NCBI GenBank assembly: GCA_027621405.1
Contig: JAQCBT010000009.1
Coordinates: forward strand, 1-64,000
From: Pseudomonadota bacterium
Lineage (GTDB): Bacteria > Pseudomonadota > Gammaproteobacteria > Pseudomonadales > Pseudohongiellaceae
Length of the DNA stretch: 64,000 nt
Reading direction: 5' to 3'
The translations under genes were made by a program, and so were the position numbers. Below are positions 1 to 6,951 of this stretch, piece by piece (the stretch's first letter is position 1; every line of letters starts with the position of its first letter). The notes beneath the pieces are model-generated. The model saw only the letters and a list, made by a program, of their open reading frames with translations, was not told the origin of the DNA and did no database searches.

Positions 1-2000
1 TCTACTTTGTAGTACCTGCCGCAACGGGCAAGCCAATCTACAGCCACTTCCTGTCCATGCTGGGGTTCTGGGGGCTGTTCTTCCTCTATCCCCTGAACGG
101 GATTCATCACTATATTTATTCGGTGATCCCGATGGCGGCGCAGGCGACGGCCATTATCGCCTCGTTCCTGCTGGGACTGGTGGTTGTCATCGTGGTCAGC
201 AACCTCATGTTGTCACAACGCGGCAGCGGCTGGATTCCACAGAATATCGCCTTGCGTTTTGCATCCATGTCGGTGGTGTTTTACCTGATCGTAAGCCTGC
301 AGGGATCCCTGCAGGCCGACATGGCATTCAGCCAGGCTGTGCATTTCACCGATTTCATTATTGGCCATTCCCACCTTGCGATGCTGGGATTCGCTACCTT
401 CGCCGGTATCGCTGGTATCGTGCACGCCTGGCAAAAACTACCCGGCAGCTCAGTCAATTTGCGGGCCCTGGAATGGTCGTACTGGTTACTCACTATCGGC
501 ATCACCGTCATGGTCATCGATCTGACTATGGCCGGCCTCGTGCAGGGTGAATACTGGCAAGGCACTTCTCCCTGGCTGGAATCGGTGCGGGCATCGACTC
601 CTTACTGGCTGGTTCGCACACTCTCGGCCATTCCAGTAACTCTGGGTTTTGTGCTGGTGTTCTATGGACTGCTCAGCGGTTCGCGATCCACTGCCGTTGC
701 GGCAGACAGCACGAGGGTTCCTTCCGCAGATACTTCCGGGGAACAGGATGCAGCTACCGGCCTCTCTCCCGCACTGCGCATGTCGTACACCGTTGCTTCA
801 GTGGCAGGTATTGGCTTCTTCGTGTTCTCGGTATCCTTGCTCGGCATCATTCCCCGGCAGACCCTGTCCGATGAAAGCCTGACCCTGGCCCCTGGTCCGG
901 CGCTGACACTCTCGGCAGCGGAAGAGCGCGGCCGCGACATCTATGCCAGAGAGGGCTGTTCCTACTGTCACACGCAACAGGTGCGCTACACCGCAGCTGA
1001 CATGCAGCGCTTCGGCGCGCCTTCCCTGGCCTGGGAGGGTCGCATGGACTACCCCCATATGCTGGGCACCAGGCGCATCGGTCCAGACCTTGCTCGTACT
1101 GCCAACACCCGGACAAAAGAGTGGCACCTGGCACATCTATTCGCTCCGCGCAGTGTGGTTCCACAATCCATCATGCCTGCCTATCCGGAGATGTTTGACG
1201 GCAGCGCTGGCCGCCCGCTGCGCGATGCAATGGACCTGGTTGCCTACCTGGAAAGCCTGGGACGCGAACGAGACCTGGCCTGGCCCGAGGGAGATCGGCG
1301 GGCGCGCCAGCTTACCCAGGACGAGAGAGCACTCATGTCCCTGAACGCCGACATTCTCAATGCGCATCCCGCCATGACGCGGCCACGCGGCAATGCACCT
1401 GTCTTGCCCGCAATTTCGAATACCGATTACGGGCAGTCGCTGTGGCGGGACAACTGCAGCGGCTGTCACGGCAGCGATGGACGCGGAGATGGACCAGCCG
1501 CCAGTTGGCTGCAACCAGCACCGGTTAACCTGACAGAACATCGCTACCGACCAGACCTGCTGGCAGACATCCTGTGGAATGGTGTACATGGTTCATCCAT
1601 GCCAGCCTGGCGCGACATGAACCCGGAACAGCTTGGAGCTTTGGTGACAATCGTCGATTCGTTCAGCGAGGTTGGTACGTCCGCTGGATCACCCGCCTTG
1701 ATCGGCCAGGGCCAGACTGTCTTTCAGACCCATTGTGCCGAGTGCCATGGTGACAACGGAGACGGCAATGGTTTCGCTGCGGAGAATCTGCCAATACCGA
1801 TCATGCCAACCGATTTCACCCGGGACCTGCTCAGCGAAGCAGCCATCATGCGCACCCTGCAACAAGGTGTAGCTGGCACATCCATGGCGCCCTGGGGAGA
1901 CCGATTGAGTGAAACGGAGATGAACGCCGTTACACAGTTTGTCCGGTCACTCTTCCAGCAGGGGAACCAGATTGCCAGCGGAGGTGTTGGCAATGATTAG
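1..2000 (+). CDS. cbb3-type cytochrome oxidase, fused CcoN-CcoO-dihaem cytochrome c (5' partial)
   Basis: This is the C-terminal part of a haem-copper oxidase; the reading frame is open from base 3, so the gene starts outside the window. The first ~220 residues are membrane helices of CcoN (subunit I), with a His-His pair at 105-110 (the usual CuB ligand context) and GHSH at 363-374 (haem b/b3 ligand context). A further helix (about 781-860) then leads into a CcoO-like domain with haem c motif CSYCH (957-971) and the CcoO-type stretches RRIGPDLAR and MPAYPEMF. Two more class I cytochrome c domains follow, CSGCH (1455-1469) and CAECH (1734-1748), resembling the two haem domains of CcoP. Subunits N, O and P are normally separate genes, so this is an N-O-P-like fusion. 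The expected role is oxygen reduction with proton pumping at the inner membrane, with the haem domains in the periplasm. The family call is firm; the P equivalence is inferred. Confidence 0.9.
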   Translation, partial: YFVVPAATGKPIYSHFLSMLGFWGLFFLYPLNGIHHYIYSVIPMAAQATAIIASFLLGLVVVIVVSNLMLSQRGSGWIPQNIALRFASMSVVFYLIVSLQGSLQADMAFSQAVHFTDFIIGHSHLAMLGFATFAGIAGIVHAWQKLPGSSVNLRALEWSYWLLTIGITVMVIDLTMAGLVQGEYWQGTSPWLESVRASTPYWLVRTLSAIPVTLGFVLVFYGLLSGSRSTAVAADSTRVPSADTSGEQDAATGLSPALRMSYTVASVAGIGFFVFSVSLLGIIPRQTLSDESLTLAPGPALTLSAAEERGRDIYAREGCSYCHTQQVRYTAADMQRFGAPSLAWEGRMDYPHMLGTRRIGPDLARTANTRTKEWHLAHLFAPRSVVPQSIMPAYPEMFDGSAGRPLRDAMDLVAYLESLGRERDLAWPEGDRRARQLTQDERALMSLNADILNAHPAMTRPRGNAPVLPAISNTDYGQSLWRDNCSGCHGSDGRGDGPAASWLQPAPVNLTEHRYRPDLLADILWNGVHGSSMPAWRDMNPEQLGALVTIVDSFSEVGTSAGSPALIGQGQTVFQTHCAECHGDNGDGNGFAAENLPIPIMPTDFTRDLLSEAAIMRTLQQGVAGTSMAPWGDRLSETEMNAVTQFVRSLFQQGNQIASGGVGND

Positions 2001-2181
2001 CACCGTGATCGTCGTGTCGAGTCTGCTGATGGCAACACTGTTTACCGCAGCCTACCTGCTGAGCCCTGCCATGAGGGCGAAGGTAGAAGCTCCGAAGTTT
2101 GTTTTTCTCAAACAACTGGCAGAGTATGATCAGTCCATGAAGAACGATCCCCATGCACCATCTGAGGTGGAGCAGCCATGA
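1993..2181 (+). CDS. small single-helix membrane protein of the oxidase operon (CcoQ-like position)
   Basis: This 62-residue protein starts MISTVIVVSSLL, with one N-terminal membrane helix (about residues 2-22) and a charged tail. The ATG at 1993 lies inside the end of the oxidase gene and is preceded by GGAGG at 1979-1983. An in-frame start at 1939 would place it further into the oxidase coding region and is less likely. Its stop overlaps the next start (ATGA at 2178-2181), so translation is probably coupled. Size, topology and position resemble CcoQ/CcoS-type accessory subunits, but no diagnostic motif identifies it. Confidence 0.7.
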   Translation: MISTVIVVSSLLMATLFTAAYLLSPAMRAKVEAPKFVFLKQLAEYDQSMKNDPHAPSEVEQP

Positions 2182-3140
2182 GTTACCTGAATTCAACGCA
2201 GCCTGCCAAACAACGCGGCCTCAGCCTGCTTGCAGCATCCATCACTGCGACCGTAATCGGAGTCGGAGTCATGGCAGCTGTCATAGCCTTCACCCCGGTT
2301 CCTGCCAGTGATTCTGTGAACGCGGAACCCAGTGTGGAATATGGGCGCCTGTTGGTCAGGGAAACCGCGGCCATGATGGGCCCCGGTCATGCTGATCCTG
2401 CAATGCGTTTCAGCGGCAGTAGCATGGACTGTGCGTCCTGCCATCTGGATACCGGCACCGAACCCGGTACCCTGTCCTTGCTGCAAACCGACTCCGCCTA
2501 CCCTCGGTTTTCCGGTCGCGATGGCGGCATACGCGACCTGCGCGACCGCATCAATGGCTGCATGACGCGCAGCATGAATGGCAAGGAGTTGCCCCGTGAC
2601 AGCATCGAGATGGTATCCATCGAGATGTATATCAAGAACCTGAACCAGCAATACGCCCTGATGGGGGAAAGCAAGACCACTCCCGCCGAGCCGGCCCAGT
2701 TTAATGAGCCCAATCGACGCGCGGACATCGACGCCGGTGAAGTCGTATTCCGCGAGCGCTGCCAGGTGTGTCACGGCGACGATGGCCAGGGCCTGTTGCA
2801 GACGACGAATCCTGCCGACGGTTACCTTTTTCCACCGCTGTGGGGGCCGGACAGTTTCAACAACGGTGCCGGCATGACGCGGCTACTGACTGCCGCGCGA
2901 TTCATCAAGGCCCGCATGCCGCTGGGACAGCCTGACCTCACCGACGATGAGGCCTACGACGTGGCTGCCTTCATGAATTCACACGAGCGGCCACAGCGTG
3001 AAAACCTCGAGCTCGACTACCCCGATCTCACCAACAAACCCATCGACAGCCCCTATCCACCCTATGCCGATGAGTTTCCAGTGGATCAACATCGCTATGG
3101 ACCATTCGAGCCGATTCGCGACTATTATCGCAACCTCTAA
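2178..3140 (+). CDS. dihaem cytochrome c, TsdA-like (thiosulfate dehydrogenase family)
   Basis: The 320-residue protein has an N-terminal signal anchor (residues ~15-40) and two haem c sites, CASCH at residue 85 (2430-2444) and CQVCH at residue 195 (2760-2774). Between them is RINGCMTRSMNGKELP, with Cys at residue 128 (2559-2561). In the TsdA family this stretch carries the unusual Cys axial haem ligand at the active site. TsdA oxidises thiosulfate to tetrathionate, or runs in reverse, in the periplasm. The start overlaps the preceding small membrane protein gene, so the protein is co-translated with the fused cbb3 oxidase and could feed electrons to it. A generic SoxA/cytochrome c role is the alternative. 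The assignment rests on the motif only. Confidence 0.72.
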   Translation: MSYLNSTQPAKQRGLSLLAASITATVIGVGVMAAVIAFTPVPASDSVNAEPSVEYGRLLVRETAAMMGPGHADPAMRFSGSSMDCASCHLDTGTEPGTLSLLQTDSAYPRFSGRDGGIRDLRDRINGCMTRSMNGKELPRDSIEMVSIEMYIKNLNQQYALMGESKTTPAEPAQFNEPNRRADIDAGEVVFRERCQVCHGDDGQGLLQTTNPADGYLFPPLWGPDSFNNGAGMTRLLTAARFIKARMPLGQPDLTDDEAYDVAAFMNSHERPQRENLELDYPDLTNKPIDSPYPPYADEFPVDQHRYGPFEPIRDYYRNL

Positions 3141-3177
3141 AGTCCCATCAGACTTGTAGGGCGACAACAACAGAAAC

Positions 3178-3217
3178 AAAAACGCCAGTGATGGGATGTC
3201 ATCACTGGCGTTTTTTT
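3178..3217. terminator. bidirectional rho-independent terminator
   Basis: Arms 3181-3193 and 3200-3212 form a stem that is perfect apart from one G-T pair near the loop, and A-rich/T-rich flanks extend it. A run of seven T follows on the plus strand, with an A-rich tract on the other side. It sits between the convergent cytochrome gene (ends 3140) and DsrE-like gene (ends 3271) and can serve both. Confidence 0.88.
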
Positions 3218-3270
3218 AGGCAAATTTCACGCACCAAAGCCTGCTCTGGCGCGAGTACAGCGCCTGTGGC

Positions 3271-3969
3271 TTAGCCCGCGTAGATAAGACTATAGCCGTG
3301 TTCCTGACTACGAGCCGCTGCCACAACTCCCGCCGGAACGAATCGACTGCCGGGAATGTTGTTGGCCAACAACTCATTATAGATATCATCAGCACTCCCG
3401 CCCGTGGATCGGGCCAGGGTTTGCGACATGCTCTGGGTGGCTTTACTGCACACGCAGTAGCTGACTCCGCGCGCGATCAGGGACTGAATCGTGTTGCCAC
3501 GGTTTGCGAACGAGGTACCTTCGATCATCATCGGATTCTGGTCCCAGGGGCCATCGGTCTCCCTGTTATTGAAGCCGGTAATGCGGCTGAACACCCCACC
3601 GTACTTTTTCCACATGGCGTCGTTATAGCCGAAGGCGGTGGATGCATGACGGAAGCAAACGATGATGGCATTGTCCGATTCCTTGCCACCTGCATAACCC
3701 GACTCATGGCCTATCATGAGATTGTTGGCATAGTTGAGGGCTGTCATGCCGCCGTTGCCGGTGGCGGAATCCACGAAGATGCGGTGGCTGCCTGGCTTTT
3801 CGTCCATCCACGCATCTTCTGCATGGTTGGCCGGTGTGAAGCCATGATGCTGCGCATGATCATGCTCCTGGGCGCTGGCATTCCTGGCCAGGGCTGCGGT
3901 CGTGGCGACCACCCCCACTCCGGTCAGGAATCGGCGACGATTCTGGGTGTTGTCAGAGTTATTGCTCAT
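3271..3969 (-). CDS. Tat-exported DsrE-like fold protein
   Basis: This 232-residue protein starts at the ATG at 3969, supported by GGGGAGA just upstream; the longer frame to 4053 has no such site. The N-terminus carries a twin-arginine signal (NRRRFLTG) followed by a hydrophobic segment and an Ala-Gln cleavage region, then a His-rich linker (EHDHAQHHG). The mature part resembles the DsrE/DsrF-like fold (COG1416 type), including a Cys in a 'LIARGVSYCVCSKA' strand that matches the Cys of the exported DsrE-like protein encoded at 6152-6691. Tat export suggests a folded or cofactor-bearing protein in the periplasm. The function is unknown; sulfur handling is only a family-level guess. Confidence 0.75.
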   Translation of the reverse strand: MSNNSDNTQNRRRFLTGVGVVATTAALARNASAQEHDHAQHHGFTPANHAEDAWMDEKPGSHRIFVDSATGNGGMTALNYANNLMIGHESGYAGGKESDNAIIVCFRHASTAFGYNDAMWKKYGGVFSRITGFNNRETDGPWDQNPMMIEGTSFANRGNTIQSLIARGVSYCVCSKATQSMSQTLARSTGGSADDIYNELLANNIPGSRFVPAGVVAAARSQEHGYSLIYAG

Positions 3970-4291
3970 TGAGGTCTCCCCCTCCCTGCGCTCGTTAATT
4001 TTGCTGCCACATTCAACCGCAGAAAAAGCTCGAAGTCGAGTGAGACAGATCAATATTGCTGTGCTTATGCCGGGTTAAAGTGCCGATCGGAGTATCAGGA
4101 CCCCGGTAAAAACAGAGCCGCAAGGCTGCCATGTGACAAGCTGTCGCGGTCGACAATCAGATTGCAACAGATTGTGTCTCGACGTAACGGTCACGGGAAT
4201 GTGAGGGAGCCTCTGATTAGTCGTAAACTCGCGATTCAATCTGTGTGACTTGAGTTATTATACTCAGGGGACCAGGATCCGGAGCGCTCGA

Positions 4292-6043
4292 TTGGAAAAA
4301 CGTCAGGAAAAACGATTGCAAACACTGCTAGGCAATCTCTGCCTGCCAGCACTCGTCATCGGGGCGAGCCTGCCAGTGCTGCTCAATGCCAATCCGGAAT
4401 CCCTGACGGATGATCAACTCACCTGGCTGGCTTTCAAGAACGCCCGTGGTGAGCCATCTCTTATTCTCGGCGATCTGGAACATCCGTCTGCGAATGATGT
4501 GTTCAGGATCATTCCCGAGGTCACTTCCCAGCCGCTGGATGCGGAGAAACTCCAGCTCGGTTTCGACCTGTTCAACGAGAAACGCCTGTCACGGGATGGC
4601 AGCATCGCCTGTAGCTCCTGCCACATTGGACTACTGGGCGGTGTGGATCGGCGACCGCTGCCTTTCGGCATCGATGGCGCCCGCGGCGATTTCAATGTGC
4701 CCACCATTCTCAACGCCTCGCTGAATTTCAGGCAGTTCTGGGACGGGCGGGCACTTACCCTGCAGGAGCAGGCATTGGGTCCGATCGAGAATCCGGCGGA
4801 ATTCGGCCATGATCTCGACGGTGCTATCGCTGTGCTAAATAGCATTCCCGAGTATGCCTCTGCCTTCGGCAATCTCTATCCCGATGGGGTTACGGTCGCC
4901 AATCTCAGCGACGCGATTGCCTACTACGAGACCATGAACTTCACCGGACTGCGCACGCCGTTCCTCCGCCAATTCGACAATGATGGAGAAGTGTTGAGCA
5001 GCAAGGCATTGCGTGGCCAACAACGTTTTGTGGAAGTAGGATGCGCGAGCTGTCACAACGGCATTAACCTGGGCGGCAATTCCTATCAACAACTCGGGGT
5101 GGCAAAAGACTGGTACGATACAACGCAAACAGCAAGCGACAGAGACGATGGTCTGTTCGGGCGTACCGGCCGCATCCAGGATAAGCATGTATTCAAGGTG
5201 CCAACACTGCACAACGTGGCGACCACTGGACCCTGGCTGCACGATGGCAGCATTACTTCCCTGCAGCAGGCCGTGGACCAGATGGCGCGCAAGCAATCCG
5301 GTCGCTATCTGGATAACCGGGATATCGATGACATCGTCGCCTTTCTCCGCACACTGGGAGATCCGCAGAGCCTCATCGGCGACTGCACGGCCAGTGGCAA
5401 CTACGCGATCATCCTTGATTGCGATGTAAAGCAGGTCACCGCGGAAACAGAGCTTTCTCCTGCTGATCGCATTGCACTCCCCGACGCGGAGGAGATTGCT
5501 GTCATGCACCAGGATGCATACGCAGCCGCGCTTGAACGTACGACGGCAGCACCCGGGAGGATCGAGGCGGAGATGCAACGCATTCGTTCAGGTGAGGTAG
5601 CACACTTCGATTTTCTGCAGTTCGAGCACATCGAGATGCTGCGTCATGCACTGTCACTTTCATTTCCCCCGGCGAACATCGACCCACAACAGCGCAACGC
5701 CATGCTGGACGAGGCAGCCCTGTGGCAACAGTCTGCCAGGGAATACGAGTTGCAGATCGCAGACTTTCTGCGCAAGCAGGCTGTCATCGGCAGCGCCCGG
5801 GCGAATTACCAGGATCTCCTGAATCAGTTATCCATGGATGCCGATGAGAGGATGCAGGCGTTGCTGGCCAAGGCTGAGAGGAGCGCGATGGATTTCTACA
5901 GCGACCCAAGCAGCGAAACCCTGAGCAGGCTCGAAGCAGCAACCGAGGCACTAAAGAGCGTCGAGGCAGATCCGCGCCTGCTCGATGAGCTCGAGATACA
6001 GGTTCGGCTGCTCGGATCCCACACAGTCTTCACGCAGGCCTGA
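4292..6043 (+). CDS. MauG/CcpA-type dihaem peroxidase with C-terminal HFDFLQF helical domain
   Basis: A two-haem cytochrome c peroxidase-family protein of about 583 residues, with haem motifs CSSCH (residue ~107, 4610-4624) and CASCH (~251, 5042-5056) and family hallmarks FWDGRA and 'PTLHNVATTGPWLHDGS'. No ATG is available near the N-terminus. The TTG at 4292 has GGAG at a good distance, and another TTG lies at 4250. An N-terminal hydrophobic segment indicates export. The core ends near residue ~370 and is followed by ~200 residues of mostly helical sequence containing HFDFLQFEHIEMLR (from 5603). This extra domain is not part of typical MauG/CcpA proteins, and a free-standing homologue is encoded at 46668-47156. 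The gene is followed by a DsrE-like gene and a TonB receptor on the same strand. Enzymes of this family reduce peroxide or oxidise residues on a partner protein; the substrate here is unknown. Confidence 0.88.
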   Translation: MEKRQEKRLQTLLGNLCLPALVIGASLPVLLNANPESLTDDQLTWLAFKNARGEPSLILGDLEHPSANDVFRIIPEVTSQPLDAEKLQLGFDLFNEKRLSRDGSIACSSCHIGLLGGVDRRPLPFGIDGARGDFNVPTILNASLNFRQFWDGRALTLQEQALGPIENPAEFGHDLDGAIAVLNSIPEYASAFGNLYPDGVTVANLSDAIAYYETMNFTGLRTPFLRQFDNDGEVLSSKALRGQQRFVEVGCASCHNGINLGGNSYQQLGVAKDWYDTTQTASDRDDGLFGRTGRIQDKHVFKVPTLHNVATTGPWLHDGSITSLQQAVDQMARKQSGRYLDNRDIDDIVAFLRTLGDPQSLIGDCTASGNYAIILDCDVKQVTAETELSPADRIALPDAEEIAVMHQDAYAAALERTTAAPGRIEAEMQRIRSGEVAHFDFLQFEHIEMLRHALSLSFPPANIDPQQRNAMLDEAALWQQSAREYELQIADFLRKQAVIGSARANYQDLLNQLSMDADERMQALLAKAERSAMDFYSDPSSETLSRLEAATEALKSVEADPRLLDELEIQVRLLGSHTVFTQA

Positions 6044-6151
6044 CGACAAGACTTCGGGCTATACCCTCGCGCCGATGCAGAGATTTCCCTGAACCCACCA
6101 GGGTTTCAGGTTGCAAAGTACCAGACCAATCCATTCAGGAGAAAATAAACG

Positions 6152-6691
6152 ATGAAGCTAATTAGGTTTCTGTTAATCGCAATACCAACAATAGTACTTG
6201 CTGCCCCGGTCTTCGCTGCCGATGAATTACCAATCCCCGGCTACAGCGCCAGCAGGGACTATCCAGGCGCTCATCTCACCCCCGATGCCAATACCGAGTA
6301 CAAGGTGGTGTTTGACTTTGTCATGACAGATGACAACCTCGATGACCCCTACCCGATGCTTCCCCTGGTCGCCCGGTATGTAAACACCCTGGCGAAACTC
6401 GGTGTGCCTGAGAAGAATCGAAAGATAGCTATCGTCATGCACCAGGGGTCGGGGTTGATTGGCCTGAAGAACGATGAATTCAAGGCGCGCCACGACGGCA
6501 AGGACAATCCCAATATCGAGTTGATTCAGCAACTGCACGCCGCTGGCGTTGCTTTCCATCTCTGTGGCCAGGGTGTCCTGTCCCGCAATGTAGAGGAGAG
6601 CGATCTACTCGACGAGATCCAGGTTGACTATTGGGCCCTCACCACCCTGATCGAGTTAGGCAGACAGGGCTATGTGAAGATTGGAGGCTAG
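6152..6691 (+). CDS. exported DsrE-family protein
   Basis: The 179-residue protein has a cleavable signal peptide (hydrophobic stretch ending near AAPVFAADE) and a DsrE/DsrF-like domain of the COG1416 type (VVFDFVMTDD..., KIAIVMHQGSGL, 'AAGVAFHLCGQGVL'). The start is backed by GGAG 10 bases upstream. It lies between the dihaem peroxidase gene and the TonB receptor gene on the same strand, and probably belongs to that unit. DsrE-like proteins bind or relay sulfur through a conserved Cys, and one Cys is present in the expected strand. Its periplasmic location sets it apart from classical cytoplasmic DsrE. Confidence 0.8.
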   Translation: MKLIRFLLIAIPTIVLAAPVFAADELPIPGYSASRDYPGAHLTPDANTEYKVVFDFVMTDDNLDDPYPMLPLVARYVNTLAKLGVPEKNRKIAIVMHQGSGLIGLKNDEFKARHDGKDNPNIELIQQLHAAGVAFHLCGQGVLSRNVEESDLLDEIQVDYWALTTLIELGRQGYVKIGG

Positions 6692-6705
6692 GTCGCCTGT
6701 CACCA

Positions 6706-6745
6706 GGGAAGGATTAACGCGGCTCTGGGCCAGTTAATCCTTCCC
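6706..6745. terminator. stem-loop downstream of the DsrE-like gene
   Basis: A perfect 13-bp inverted repeat (6706-6718 with 6733-6745) around a 14-base loop begins 15 bases after the DsrE-like stop codon. No T-run follows, so it could be an attenuator or mRNA-stabilising hairpin between this gene and the receptor rather than a strong terminator. Confidence 0.55.
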
Positions 6746-6847
6746 CAAACCGAGTCTCCCCCCATCAGCCCAACGGCTGCAGCGCCGTCAATGTACTCCG
6801 CCCCTCCTCATGCTGGTTCAGCAATTACAGGGCTGCCCAAATTCCAA

Positions 6848-6878
6848 CACTTTGTAACAAAGTCATTGATAGTTTTGA
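6848..6878 (+). promoter_or_regulatory. candidate upstream element of TonB receptor 1
   Basis: The 14-base element at 6850-6863 (CTTTGTAACAAAGT) contains a perfect inverted repeat and is followed by AGTTTT at 6871. A related arrangement is found upstream of the paralogous receptor gene, on the minus strand at 46587-46563. It lies about 90 bases before the receptor start and could be a promoter or operator. It rests on visual similarity only. Confidence 0.3.
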
Positions 6879-6951
6879 ATTTCCAGTACAATTCCAGCCT
6901 AAATAAAAACCACCGGGCCAACGCAGCTCGATCTACAGCGGGGTAGAACCC

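Noticed and set aside
3298..3972. Long open frame on the plus strand
   Set aside because: It is antisense to the Tat-exported DsrE-like gene, which has a ribosome site, signal peptide and recognisable fold. The plus-strand translation shows none of these.
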